Positions 1-8,174 of a DNA stretch of 48,014 nt are shown piece after piece; position 1 is the stretch's first letter, and each line of letters begins with the position of its first letter. The notes under the pieces were generated by a model. That model did not search any database. It worked only from the letters and a program-made list of their open reading frames with translations, and was not told where the DNA came from. The position numbers and the translations under genes are program-made. The DNA lies in IMG/VR virus record IMGVR_UViG_3300030450_003713, positions 1-48,014 of that record, one strand, 5' to 3'. Source of the stretch: a virus.

Positions 1-74
1 ATAAAAATGATATAAATAAAATATACGGCTTGTTAAAATCAGGTAATATAGCATTCAAAGAGGACTACGATATA
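1..74. repeat. Terminal direct repeat, left copy (circular genome overlap)
   Basis: These 74 bases are identical to the last 74 bases of the window (47941-48014). An open reading frame continues in frame through the overlap, which is what an assembly overlap of a circular or circularly permuted phage genome looks like. At 74 bp it could also be a short physical terminal repeat, but the gene running through it argues for circularity. The unique genome length is then 47,940 bp. Confidence 0.95.
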
Positions 75-212
75 TTAGAAGTTAAATACCATCAATTACG
101 CAGTGAGTTAGATAGCATTTATAAAGTGCTTGAAATGGACGCTCTAGATATACAAGACTTGTATGAAAAACTAGAGAACCATCCAAAAAAAGGAGAAAAC
201 AATGCAAAATAA
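1..212 (+). CDS. C-terminal part of coiled-coil protein that crosses the genome join
   Basis: This is the 3' part of the gene that starts at 47583. Joined across the 74-bp overlap, the whole protein has 189 residues. The first two bases finish a codon and the frame is then open to the stop at 210-212. A TTG at 30 could be read as a start but is only an internal codon. The tail (KLENHPKKGENNAK) is charged and helical. The stop overlaps the start of the next gene at 202 by 11 bases, as expected for translational coupling. The function is unknown. Confidence 0.85.
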   Translation, partial: KNDINKIYGLLKSGNIAFKEDYDILEVKYHQLRSELDSIYKVLEMDALDIQDLYEKLENHPKKGENNAK

Positions 213-507
213 TAAACCAATAGAAATAAATAAAGATTGTAAGTTTATGCACGATTTAACAAACAATGCACAATTAGCACGTTATAATTTAATTATTGTT
301 AAAGGTCAGTTAACTTTATATAGTCAAGGCATTAAACCAAGTAGACATTTTAAATTAAAAGATATTAAAAACTATTTTGGTATCAGTGGCAATTTAAAAA
401 CCATAACCAATAAAATAGATGTTATAAATGGTGTAGTTGAGGAGGTTGTAAAAGGTGTTAAAGATAATATTAACTTAAGTAATAAAGGGGGTTGTGATGA
501 TGAGTAG
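202..507 (+). CDS. Hypothetical protein, 101 aa
   Basis: ATG at 202 follows the ribosome binding site AAAAAAAGGAG at about 186-195 and overlaps the end of the previous gene. The protein is basic in its middle (KPSRHFKLKDIKNYFG) and ends in an acidic tail (GGCDDE). It has no signal peptide or membrane segment. I do not recognise the family. It is the middle gene of a three-gene rightward operon between the divergent promoter region (47425-47582) and the terminator at 723. By position these are early genes. Confidence 0.75.
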   Translation: MQNNKPIEINKDCKFMHDLTNNAQLARYNLIIVKGQLTLYSQGIKPSRHFKLKDIKNYFGISGNLKTITNKIDVINGVVEEVVKGVKDNINLSNKGGCDDE

Positions 508-688
508 AAAGCATTATATCAAGGTAGCAAAGATAATAAAAGATAATACACTCGTTAATAGTGGCAAGATGTTACCCGCATTAAATAAAACGCTGTTAAT
601 AAGTGAACTATGTACAATGTTTAAAGAAGATAATAATAATTTTGATATTGTACGCTTTATAGATGCGTGTGATATAGTAGATGACTAG
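497..688 (+). CDS. Small hypothetical protein, 63 aa
   Basis: Three possible starts lie in tandem: GTG at 494, ATG at 497 and ATG at 500. AAAGGGGG at 484-491 favours 497 or 500. The product begins MMSRKHYIKVAKIIKD and ends in an acidic tail (DACDIVDD). Small proteins beginning this way are common in phage genomes, but I know of no function. It overlaps the end of the previous gene by 11 bases and is the last gene before the terminator at 723-748. Confidence 0.75.
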   Translation: MMSRKHYIKVAKIIKDNTLVNSGKMLPALNKTLLISELCTMFKEDNNNFDIVRFIDACDIVDD

Positions 689-722
689 ATAGTTGTAGGT
701 GGTCAAGAGTTGTAAAACAATT

Positions 723-748
723 AAGCCTCTATTATTAGGGGCTTTTTT
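723..748 (+). terminator. Rho-independent terminator
   Basis: An 8-bp stem, AAGCCTCT with AGGGGCTT (one G-U wobble), encloses a 6-base loop and is followed by a run of six T. It closes the short rightward operon 35 bases after the stop codon and separates it from the late region. Confidence 0.9.
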
Positions 749-751
749 GTT

Positions 752-1058
752 TCCCTTTTACATCAAATAAAATAAATTGGATTACGAATTATAATTGAAT
801 CGAAAACCAATTTTCAACCTAATTATCAACCCCACAGGGTACTTTGGGGGGGTGGTCGGTATAAAAACAATACCCACACACATTCTAAGGCTATTTTTCA
901 AAATTACCCCTTAATTTAAATCTTTTCTTTTTATTATTAATTTTTCTTTTACACGATAATGTACACTATATAGTACTATAATATAGTATATAATAGTGTA
1001 TATAATAGTGTGAGGCTTCATTATTTTTATTTTTGTAAAATTTTTTGTATATTTTCAT
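752..1058. other. Gene-free AT-rich region before the late operon
   Basis: No credible gene on either strand. The left half has a small GC-rich island: CCCCA at 830-834 can pair with TGGGG at 845-849, followed by a run of G. The right half is nearly pure A+T and carries the palindromes and TATAAT repeats listed separately at 961-1012. It is the only space upstream of the 37-kb late operon, so the late promoter most likely lies here. A replication origin is possible but not shown. Confidence 0.6.
961..1012 (+). promoter_or_regulatory. Candidate late promoter and operator cluster
   Basis: ACTATATAGT at 965-974 is a perfect palindrome. TACTATA (974-980) and TATAGTA (982-988) form a perfect inverted repeat around one base. 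TATAATAGTGTA (989-1000) is followed directly by TATAATAGTGTG (1001-1012), two tandem 12-mers that each contain a consensus -10 box. No good TTGACA box sits 17 bases upstream, so an activator- or phage-factor-dependent promoter is more likely than a plain sigma-70 one. Inferred from sequence alone. Confidence 0.5.
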
Positions 1059-1841
1059 ATGGATTTAAAAACAATAAAAAACACAAATCACTATTTATAC
1101 GATAATTTAGAGGAATTTAAGGCTTTTGGTCATAATGAGGATGTGATTGATAGTTGGCGTAATGGAAAAGAGGGTGACTGGGTGTATACTGATGATGGAT
1201 ATATTTGTCAAATTTTAAAAAGAAGTAAAGTTAGTCATCCTGGATACAAAACGGCACGCACAATGGTTCGCACAGTTTGCGGTTCTTTCATTTGTGAACA
1301 GAAAAGTCATGAAATATTAGGGGAAAATGGGATTGCAGAGAACATTTATACGTTTTCTGGCAATTATGATGCTACTTATTCACGTTCAAAGGACAGAAGC
1401 TTGAACAACCGAGAGTTTTTGTTTGCTAGTTACGTTGCATCGGGTCAAGATGCGGTGGAAGCTTATAGAAAAGCTTACCCAATGGCTAAAGATAAGAACT
1501 ATATTAAGAATAAGTCTAAATTTTTACTACAAAAAGAGGAAATACGTACCATGGTTAAGGAAGAGATACAAAAAATACTTGAAGAAGAGGGTGTTACAGC
1601 TGAATGGATTATAGGAAAGTACAGAGATATTGCAGATTTGTCTGATAGGGACACAGATAAGTTGCGTTCTCTTGAATCTTTATCAAAAATATCAGGATTA
1701 TTCGATACAGAGAAGAAACAAGAGCAATTAACAGTATTTCAAGGATTCACACCCAAACAATTGGAGGCATTACAAAATGGAAAAGAAACAAATATCCTCG
1801 CTCACGCAGAAAAAGAAGAAAAAAGCGAAGAAAAAGGATAA
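1059..1841 (+). CDS. terS: Terminase small subunit
   Basis: This is the DNA-recognition subunit of the packaging motor. The central part, residues about 115-215, has the look of small terminases: an NNREFLFASYVASG helix, then AVEAYRKAYP, then a long charged helix and a GVTAEWIIGKYRDIADLS segment before KLRSLESLSKISGLFD. The first 100 residues form an extra domain (GDWVYTDDGYICQILKR) not needed in minimal TerS proteins. No Shine-Dalgarno sequence is visible before ATG 1059, unlike most genes here; the leader is almost pure A+T. It is first in the late operon, with the large subunit five genes downstream. Family call from sequence pattern and position. Confidence 0.8.
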   Translation: MDLKTIKNTNHYLYDNLEEFKAFGHNEDVIDSWRNGKEGDWVYTDDGYICQILKRSKVSHPGYKTARTMVRTVCGSFICEQKSHEILGENGIAENIYTFSGNYDATYSRSKDRSLNNREFLFASYVASGQDAVEAYRKAYPMAKDKNYIKNKSKFLLQKEEIRTMVKEEIQKILEEEGVTAEWIIGKYRDIADLSDRDTDKLRSLESLSKISGLFDTEKKQEQLTVFQGFTPKQLEALQNGKETNILAHAEKEEKSEEKG

Positions 1842-2022
1842 TTGTCCTGTATGTGACGAAAATCTTTACTATGATAATTATATAACGCAAAGAGTTGGGT
1901 TACTTGCAGATGATAATTATACAATTGAAGGATGGATGTGTCCTCATTGTACTTCACAGTTTGATTTAAATAATAATTTAGTGTATATTAACCCCACTAA
2001 TATTAGCATAGGAAGAGCATGA
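1777..2022 (+). CDS. Zinc-ribbon protein, 81 aa
   Basis: ATG 1777 has GGAGG at 1763-1767 and overlaps the end of the terminase small subunit by 65 bases in another frame. A lysine-rich N-terminus (KKKKKAKKK) precedes a two-knuckle zinc ribbon, CPVC then CPHC about 32 residues later. The basic arm plus ribbon suggests nucleic acid binding, perhaps in packaging given the neighbours, but that is inference. Its TGA overlaps the next ATG as ATGA. Confidence 0.75.
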   Translation: MEKKQISSLTQKKKKKAKKKDNCPVCDENLYYDNYITQRVGLLADDNYTIEGWMCPHCTSQFDLNNNLVYINPTNISIGRA

Positions 2023-2147
2023 AGAAGAAAAAAATTAGAACCTCGGATGCAATATCCATGAGTATAGCGCAAATCCCCTCTATATCCTCACATAGTAGTC
2101 TCCCTTATGTGTCCGAGGTTGTTTATCTAGGGAAAATTTATAAATGA
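2019..2147 (+). CDS. Short ORF, 42 aa, linked by ATGA at both ends
   Basis: ATG 2019 overlaps the TGA of the zinc-ribbon gene, and its own TGA overlaps the ATG of the lysozyme gene at 2144, so it would be coupled on both sides. GGAAGAG lies just upstream. The product starts MKKKKIRTSDAISMS and is serine-rich. The DNA also carries a long perfect inverted repeat (2039-2120), so the stretch may act as RNA structure rather than, or as well as, coding. No family recognised. Confidence 0.5.
   Translation: MKKKKIRTSDAISMSIAQIPSISSHSSLPYVSEVVYLGKIYK
2039..2120 (+). other. Long stem-loop between zinc-ribbon and lysozyme genes
   Basis: AACCTCGGA at 2039-2047 is the exact reverse complement of TCCGAGGTT at 2112-2120. 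Pairing continues inward through two G-U wobbles and two more pairs (2048-2051 with 2108-2111), giving a 13-bp stem over a 56-base loop. There is no U-tract, so it is not a terminator. It ends 24 bases before the lysozyme start and could control its translation or mark an RNA processing site. Confidence 0.6.
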
Positions 2148-2662
2148 TTGATATATACACTCAGGATGTTAAAAATTATAACCCTTTATTGGATAGTTTA
2201 ATTGAAAATACTATGTCTGGAGGCGAAAGACCTGAATTTTTGAATTTAGTTAGACAAATAGAGTCTGGAGGAAAATATAGACCATTATTAGGAAGAACAG
2301 ACCTTCCTTATGGGAATCCTAAAGCTAGAGCAAAAACCACAACTGCTGCAGGAGTTTATCAATTTACGGAAGCTTCTGTAGAAACTGCAAAGAACAGGGC
2401 TAAGAATTTAGGGTTTGATAAAGGTTTTATTAATTTAATATCAAATGACCCTAGACAATGGACAAATAAAGAGGCTGATGTAATGGTTCTTGCAAATTTC
2501 TTTGCTCAATCAAAAATAAAAAAAGGATTTGTTGATGAACTTTTAGCAAAAGTTTTTCAAGGAGATAGAAAGGCTATGCAAGATGCTTATTATATGCTAC
2601 ATCATACAGACCCAGATGAAGCAACTAAAAGTCGTGTTAAAGATATAATGCCTTTAAATTAA
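2144..2662 (+). CDS. Lysozyme / lytic transglycosylase (lambda R-like)
   Basis: A peptidoglycan-cleaving enzyme. The catalytic glutamate is probably E40 in LVRQIESGGKYRPLLG. It is followed by the substrate-cleft motif TTTAAGVYQFTEAS (65-78), which parallels the STGAGRYQL segment of lambda endolysin R (GH104 transglycosylases). The C-terminal half is helical (NDPRQWTNKEADVMVLANFFAQ). At 172 residues it is about the size of lambda R. No signal peptide, so release would need a holin, or it may travel in the virion. It lies inside the late operon between TerS and TerL, not beside a recognisable holin. Fold call is good; endolysin versus virion role is open. Confidence 0.75.
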   Translation: MIDIYTQDVKNYNPLLDSLIENTMSGGERPEFLNLVRQIESGGKYRPLLGRTDLPYGNPKARAKTTTAAGVYQFTEASVETAKNRAKNLGFDKGFINLISNDPRQWTNKEADVMVLANFFAQSKIKKGFVDELLAKVFQGDRKAMQDAYYMLHHTDPDEATKSRVKDIMPLN

Positions 2663-2680
2663 TTAAAACAAGGGGATAAA

Positions 2681-3139
2681 ATGGGGAATAGTTTAGATGA
2701 TGTGTTTCAAGGAATATATAAATCCATTGTTGAAGCACAAAATACAATAGAACAACATTATGTAGGTGAAATCAAAGAAGATTACTTCGATAAGAAGGGA
2801 AAGCCTTATATGGTGCCTGTTCAGTTACCAGCAGGACAAAATGGAGAAATGAAGACAATTAACATACCTGTGATTACTTTAGTACCTCATAATGGTATGT
2901 CGATTAAAGAAGTTGAAATTGAGATGCAAGTTGCATTATCTCCAGGGGAATCAGATGAAATAAACAAAAGTAAGGCAATTAAGAAGAAACCTAGTCGTAT
3001 TCGTAGTTTCCTTACTGATTTAAGCAATAGAAATAAAGGTCATGAAATGGCTAAGATTAAGGTGAAGTTTAATGGACAGGACCCGCCAGAGGGGTTAGCT
3101 CGAATTAAAGACTCACTTGTTAAGATAATACCTAACTAA
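2681..3139 (+). CDS. DUF2589-like protein A, 152 aa
   Basis: Start at 2681 has AAGGGG upstream. The chain shares its order of motifs with the next gene: a helical N-terminus, then NIPVITLVPHNGMSIKEVEI, then a C-terminal AKIKVKFNGQDPPEGLARI block. That layout (a PxxxLVPxP strand and a PPEGLxRI end) matches DUF2589 as I know it. No signal peptide or membrane helix. The function of DUF2589 is not established. Two divergent copies side by side suggest a hetero-oligomer. The position between the lysozyme and TerL suggests a late role. Confidence 0.6.
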   Translation: MGNSLDDVFQGIYKSIVEAQNTIEQHYVGEIKEDYFDKKGKPYMVPVQLPAGQNGEMKTINIPVITLVPHNGMSIKEVEIEMQVALSPGESDEINKSKAIKKKPSRIRSFLTDLSNRNKGHEMAKIKVKFNGQDPPEGLARIKDSLVKIIPN

Positions 3140-3156
3140 AATGGAGAATAGTAATA

Positions 3157-3795
3157 ATGGCAACACAAGACACTACAGTTAAAGCTTTTGTAGGACTACC
3201 TATACAAGATTTAATCTGTGCACCAATTATTGGCGCAGCTAAAGGACAAAGAGCTTTAGCACAAGAAACACTCGATTTCGTTAATGATTTAGCTTTTTTA
3301 CCAAAACCTAACAAAGATGGTTCAAAAAACGCTAACATTATCAATGTAAGTCTAGATAGATTAACTAATTCATCAACAACTGGTGAAGTAGCACATGTTA
3401 ATCAGAAAATTCAAATGCCTATGATATCACTTGTAAATATACCAAATTTTGCAATGGATACTATGGAAATTGATTTTGTGATGAATGTAGGTCAATCATC
3501 AACAGATACAGACCATAGTGAGTCATCAACAGATACAGATAGCGGAGTTGAAGCTGGCGCTAGTGCATCATGGGGATGGGGCAGCGCACATATCAATGTA
3601 CATCATAATGTAACAGGACATGTCGGTTCATCTAAGACAAATGTTAGAAATACTGATTTTAGTGCTAAATATGAAGTACATGCTACTGCCAAGCAATTAC
3701 CGCCTGCAGAAGGAATGGCTAAATTTCAGCAAATAATGGCATCTGTTATTGAGCCAATCAGTACTTCGTCAGCAGCAGGAGAAGCATCCCTGTAA
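3157..3795 (+). CDS. DUF2589-like protein B, 212 aa
   Basis: N-terminus VGLPIQDLICAPIIGAAKGQ is the hallmark start of DUF2589 proteins, followed by a helix (ALAQETLDFVNDLAF). The middle has IQMPMISLVNIPNFAMDTMEI, a serine/threonine-rich linker with the direct repeat SSTDTD (about residues 112-126), and a histidine- and glycine-rich stretch (WGWGSAHINVHHNVTGHVG). The end, QLPPAEGMAKF, corresponds to the PPEGLARI block of the upstream gene. The TAA at 3793-3795 abuts the ATG of the large terminase with no spacer. Function unknown. Confidence 0.7.
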   Translation: MATQDTTVKAFVGLPIQDLICAPIIGAAKGQRALAQETLDFVNDLAFLPKPNKDGSKNANIINVSLDRLTNSSTTGEVAHVNQKIQMPMISLVNIPNFAMDTMEIDFVMNVGQSSTDTDHSESSTDTDSGVEAGASASWGWGSAHINVHHNVTGHVGSSKTNVRNTDFSAKYEVHATAKQLPPAEGMAKFQQIMASVIEPISTSSAAGEASL

Positions 3796-5361
3796 ATGGC
3801 TAATTTAAATCTAAATGGAGACGTTTCACAGAATGAGAAGATTCTTGAGATGGCTTACAAGGATTTAATAGTATTTGGCAAATTATTCTCTCCTCAAGAC
3901 TTTTTAGCTTCAGCTACCCCAGATTTCCATGTAAACGTGGGGAAATTGCTCTTAGATAGAGATATACAACAATTGGCTCTTGTTTTGCCTCGTGACCACG
4001 CAAAGTCAACCTTAGCAGCATGTGCTGTCTTACATCGGTTTTTATTTGCGACAAAAGATAGCCCAGAATTTATCGCTTGGGTTGGCGAGGCACAAGACCA
4101 AGCTATTGATAACCTTAATTGGATATCTACCCATATATACGAGAATCCTGCAATACATTACTATTTCGGTGACTTGCAAGGAGATAAATGGACAAAAAAC
4201 GAAATTGTATTAAGAAATAATTGTAGGATGATTGCTAAAGGAGCATCTCAGCGACTTCGTGGTAAAAAGCAATTATCTACAAGATATACTGGAATTATCC
4301 TTGATGACTTTGAATCTGAGTTAAATACTAAAACTCCAGAGTCTAGATTACAAATAAAGAATTGGGTAACAGCTGCAGTATATCCTGCAATTGATTTTGA
4401 TAAAGGTGGTTTTTTATGGTGTAATGGAACGATTGTGCATTATGATTCATTCTTAAATGGACTTGTTAAAAATCATCAGGCTGCCCAAAAAACAGGTGAA
4501 GAGTATTCATGGACTGTTGAAACACATAAAGCAATACAAGATGATGGTACTCCATTATGGCCTTCACGTTGGCCTTTAAAGAAAATTGAGGAAAGAAAGC
4601 AGTTTTATATAGATTCTGGTACACCTGCTAAGTTTTATCAGGAATATATGAATCAAGCTAAATCTCCAGAAGACCAAGTATTTGGTGAAGATGATATAAC
4701 TGGAGGATTCTATTCTGGGAATCTAAAATTTAATGAAGAAGTAAATTCATGGTATTTAAAATTTGAAGATGGGAGTATGGAATATGTCAATATTTATATC
4801 GGGGTTGACCCTGCTTCAACGCTTGGGTCTAGGAATGATTATAGTGTTATTATGGTTACTGCTGTTACTGCAGAATACGATTATTATGTTATTGAATATT
4901 GGAGAAAAAGAGTATTACCAATGGAGTGTGCCGACCAGATATTTAAGATTGCAGAACGATATAAACCGATTAAGAGAATAAATATTGAAACAATATCTTA
5001 TCAGGAAATGCTAAGAGATTATGTACAAAAAAGAAGTAAAAAGGAAGGAAAGTTTCTTCCAGGTATTGAAATGGGGATTAAAGGATATGGTAATCAAAAG
5101 AAGAAAGATAGATTGTTTGAAGGACTTCAACCTATGTTTAAAGCAGGTGCAGTACATTTAAAGAAAGATATGCATGAATTTATTGGAGAATTATTAGATT
5201 TTCCAAAAGGTTCTCATGATGATACAATTGATGCTTTTTGGTTATCGACACAATATGCTAAGGGAAACAAGAAGGCTGGAAAGGCAAAAAGGGTTAAAAA
5301 GGGAGAATCATGGGAAAGACCTAAAAAACGCTATAATTGGATGACTGGTTCACGTATTTGA
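3796..5361 (+). CDS. terL: Terminase large subunit (packaging ATPase and nuclease)
   Basis: This motor protein cuts concatemeric DNA and pumps it into the prohead. ATPase domain: Walker A LPRDHAKST at 64-72 and Walker B IILDDFESE at 167-175, with the catalytic acid E173 or E175. Nuclease domain (RNase H-like): D338 in IGVDPAS, E398 in INIET, and the paired aspartates D475/D476 in SHDDTIDAFW. Length 521 is normal. The basic C-terminus (KAGKAKRVKKGESWERPKKR) may touch DNA or the portal. It starts on the base after the upstream stop, so translation is probably coupled. Confidence 0.95.
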   Translation: MANLNLNGDVSQNEKILEMAYKDLIVFGKLFSPQDFLASATPDFHVNVGKLLLDRDIQQLALVLPRDHAKSTLAACAVLHRFLFATKDSPEFIAWVGEAQDQAIDNLNWISTHIYENPAIHYYFGDLQGDKWTKNEIVLRNNCRMIAKGASQRLRGKKQLSTRYTGIILDDFESELNTKTPESRLQIKNWVTAAVYPAIDFDKGGFLWCNGTIVHYDSFLNGLVKNHQAAQKTGEEYSWTVETHKAIQDDGTPLWPSRWPLKKIEERKQFYIDSGTPAKFYQEYMNQAKSPEDQVFGEDDITGGFYSGNLKFNEEVNSWYLKFEDGSMEYVNIYIGVDPASTLGSRNDYSVIMVTAVTAEYDYYVIEYWRKRVLPMECADQIFKIAERYKPIKRINIETISYQEMLRDYVQKRSKKEGKFLPGIEMGIKGYGNQKKKDRLFEGLQPMFKAGAVHLKKDMHEFIGELLDFPKGSHDDTIDAFWLSTQYAKGNKKAGKAKRVKKGESWERPKKRYNWMTGSRI

Positions 5362-5393
5362 TTTTATAATTAATTATTACTATATTACACACT

Positions 5394-7418
5394 ATGATAG
5401 AAGCGGATAAAAGGGCAACTTATACAAAAGAACTATGGGACAGATGGCATGACGCTCGTAAAGAGTGGGAAGACCATGCAAGAGAAGACATTGATTTTTA
5501 TTTAGGAAATCATTTTAGTGAGAATGAATCTAGCGAATTAGAATCAAGAAATCAGTCTAATCTCCCATTAGATAGATTATATTCTGCTATTGAGCAGTTT
5601 AAAGCTATTATTACGTCTAAACCTCCAAAATTCTCAGCAATGCCGAGAGAAGATTCAGACAGCGACCTTGCCAGTGTATGGAAAACAATACTTGAATATA
5701 TTTGGAATATATCTGATGGTAATGAAATATTCAAGCAAACTGTGCATGATTATGCTGTTACGGGTCTTGGTTATTTTTATGCATATGTAGACAGAGAAGC
5801 TGATTATGGTAGAGGTGAAGTTAAATTTACATATGTAGACCCATTTAGAGTTGTTGTAGACCCAAATGCTAGAAGTAAATATTTTGATGATTCAACAGGA
5901 ATGATGCTCTCAACTATTTTTACAAAGTTTCAATTGTTAGATTTATATCCTCAATTACAAGAAGTTAATGAAGAAAATGGTAAAATGCTCATTGATGAAA
6001 TTGAAAGCTATTATGAGGATGATACTTATCCGTCTCCTATCAATAATAGAACTACGGGGTCTTTTACTCCAGATTATATTAAAGACAAGGATAAAGGAGA
6101 GGGTTCTGAAAAATATCAGTTAATTGAACATTTTTCTAAAACTAAAGTTCCATATTATAGAATAATGGATATGAAAAGTGGAGAAGAAAGAATACTTGAT
6201 ATTGAAAATATGGAGAAGTTTTTATCCGATAAAAATATACAAAAATCTATTGAGGATGGATTGATTGATGTTGTCGAGGTATTACAAACAAGAATTAAGT
6301 TAATATGTACATTAGGACAAATTGTTTTATATGAAAGAATTTTAAATACAGATAAATATCCTATTGTTCCTGTTCCTAATATATGGACAAATACTCCATA
6401 TCCAATGAGCGATGTTAGAAAGAATAAAGATTTTCAAAGATTTTTAAATAAAACAATGTCGTTAATTACATCGCATGCGCAGGCATCATCAGGATTAAAA
6501 TTATTAATACCTCAAGGCAGTGTTGACGATATAGAAGAATTAGAACGTGATTGGGCAAATCCTAATGCAACAATAGAATATGACCCTTCATTTGGAGAAC
6601 CACATTTCCCATCTCCGCAGCCATTATCTAATTCAGTAATGCAGCTTCCGCAGCTTATTGAAAGATATATTGACTTAAATATGGGAATATTTGAAATGTC
6701 TCAAGGTAATGCAGAAGTTGCTCCAAAAACATCATCAGCAACAATGATGCTTGAAGATTTTGGCCAAAGAAGAAGTAAATCAAAATTAAGAGATATTGAA
6801 GGTTCTTTAAGAAGACTTGGGCAGGTTATATACAATTTAGCTAAAGAACATTATACTTATAAAAAAACATTTAGAATTGTGCAGCCAAATAATGATATGT
6901 CAGAATACATGGTTAATCATTATAATGATAAATCACAGGCTATTGGAGAGATGATGAATGATTTAACTATAGGACAGTATGATATTAATGTTATTGGAAA
7001 TTCTACTATGCCATCAAATAGATGGGGAGAATGGTCAATATATATGGAAGCATATCAAGCTGGACTTATTGATAGAACAGAAGCATTAATGAAAACTGAT
7101 ATATTTGATAAAGAAGGTGTTCTTCAAAGAATGGATATTGTTCAACAATTACAAGGACAATTACAACAGGCACAAGAAGCCGTCAAGAATTTACAAGGTG
7201 ATTTACAAACAGCTCATAGAGAGTCAATCTCGGCTCGTAAACGTACAGAAGTTGAGAAATTTAAATCTGAGCTTAAATCACAAGAGTCTCAAACCAAATC
7301 AGCAAATAAGATTGCTGTTGGTAAATTAGAAAACGCAGTTAAACTCGAATCAGAGAAGTTACGTTTACGTAGCCAAACTCAAGAAAGAGAAGAGAAATTG
7401 CAAGAAAAAGGAGAGTAA
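5394..7418 (+). CDS. Portal protein (P22-type, long)
   Basis: The dodecameric portal ring at the packaging vertex. The N-terminal region ELWDRWHDARKEWEDHAREDIDFYLG, then PLDRLYSAIEQFKAIITSKPPK and VDPFRVVVDP, is the typical order for long podovirus portals. The core ends with the ASSGLKLLIPQGS and APKTSSATMMLEDFGQRR segments near the wing/crown boundary. From about residue 570 a glutamine- and glutamate-rich coiled coil (QQLQGQLQQAQEAVKNLQ) resembles a portal barrel. At 674 residues it is close to P22 gp1. ATG 5394 has only an AT-rich leader, without a clear Shine-Dalgarno. It follows terL and precedes the scaffold, as usual. Confidence 0.9.
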   Translation: MIEADKRATYTKELWDRWHDARKEWEDHAREDIDFYLGNHFSENESSELESRNQSNLPLDRLYSAIEQFKAIITSKPPKFSAMPREDSDSDLASVWKTILEYIWNISDGNEIFKQTVHDYAVTGLGYFYAYVDREADYGRGEVKFTYVDPFRVVVDPNARSKYFDDSTGMMLSTIFTKFQLLDLYPQLQEVNEENGKMLIDEIESYYEDDTYPSPINNRTTGSFTPDYIKDKDKGEGSEKYQLIEHFSKTKVPYYRIMDMKSGEERILDIENMEKFLSDKNIQKSIEDGLIDVVEVLQTRIKLICTLGQIVLYERILNTDKYPIVPVPNIWTNTPYPMSDVRKNKDFQRFLNKTMSLITSHAQASSGLKLLIPQGSVDDIEELERDWANPNATIEYDPSFGEPHFPSPQPLSNSVMQLPQLIERYIDLNMGIFEMSQGNAEVAPKTSSATMMLEDFGQRRSKSKLRDIEGSLRRLGQVIYNLAKEHYTYKKTFRIVQPNNDMSEYMVNHYNDKSQAIGEMMNDLTIGQYDINVIGNSTMPSNRWGEWSIYMEAYQAGLIDRTEALMKTDIFDKEGVLQRMDIVQQLQGQLQQAQEAVKNLQGDLQTAHRESISARKRTEVEKFKSELKSQESQTKSANKIAVGKLENAVKLESEKLRLRSQTQEREEKLQEKGE

Positions 7419-7419
7419 A

Positions 7420-8148
7420 ATGGATAACGCATTAGAAAATGAAAATCTTGATAATCAAGGTCAAGTCACTGATAATGTAGGGCAAGATGAAAGTCAAACA
7501 CAAAATACAGAATCTGAAAATGATTGGGAATCTCAAGCTAAGTATCATCAATCAGAGAAGGATAAATTGTATAGTGAGAATCAAAAGCTAAAACAATATG
7601 AACAGATTGGAAATATGTTGGAATCACGGCCTGACATTGTTAATACAATAACAGGAATGTTAAAGGGTGGTCAACCAGCACAGGCTGAACGTATAACTTT
7701 AGAAAAAGATGATTTTGACCCATGGGAAGCCTATAATGACCCAGCATCTAAATCATATAAGTTTCGACAACAAGAGTTACAGGATTCTATAAATGATGCC
7801 GTTCAAGGTCAAATGGCAGGTGTTCAAAAACAAGTTGGAATGAATGAATTAAAAGGACAGCTTCAGGCTAAAGGTCTTAATGACCAAGAAATTAATTCTT
7901 TCATTGAATTTGCAAGTAAAAATCCTGCTGAATATGGCATTGATGGCGCTATTAATATGTGGAAGTCTGTCTCTGGTCAACCAGCACAAGAAGGTGATAA
8001 TAATAATCCTCTAGATTCAATTCGTCAAAATCAAGCAATACCTCAACAGGGTGGTGTTTTAACTGGTGAGCAACCTGCAAGAACTGATGCAAAAGATGAT
8101 ATGTGGAAAGCTATTCAAAAAGCTGGTAGTCGAGCTAACGTATTGTAA
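7420..8148 (+). CDS. Capsid scaffolding protein
   Basis: An acidic and glutamine-rich protein of 242 residues between portal and coat gene, the standard scaffold slot. An acidic disordered start (NENLDNQGQVTDNVGQDESQ) leads to a predicted coiled coil (QAKYHQSEKDKLYSENQKLK) and a helical C-terminus ending KDDMWKAIQKAGSRANVL, whose basic residues could bind the coat protein. RBS AAAAGGAGAG lies before ATG 7420, one base after the portal stop. No protease motif. Role inferred from composition and position. Confidence 0.8.
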   Translation: MDNALENENLDNQGQVTDNVGQDESQTQNTESENDWESQAKYHQSEKDKLYSENQKLKQYEQIGNMLESRPDIVNTITGMLKGGQPAQAERITLEKDDFDPWEAYNDPASKSYKFRQQELQDSINDAVQGQMAGVQKQVGMNELKGQLQAKGLNDQEINSFIEFASKNPAEYGIDGAINMWKSVSGQPAQEGDNNNPLDSIRQNQAIPQQGGVLTGEQPARTDAKDDMWKAIQKAGSRANVL

Positions 8149-8174
8149 ATGTAAATAAAAACTAAGGAGAAAAA

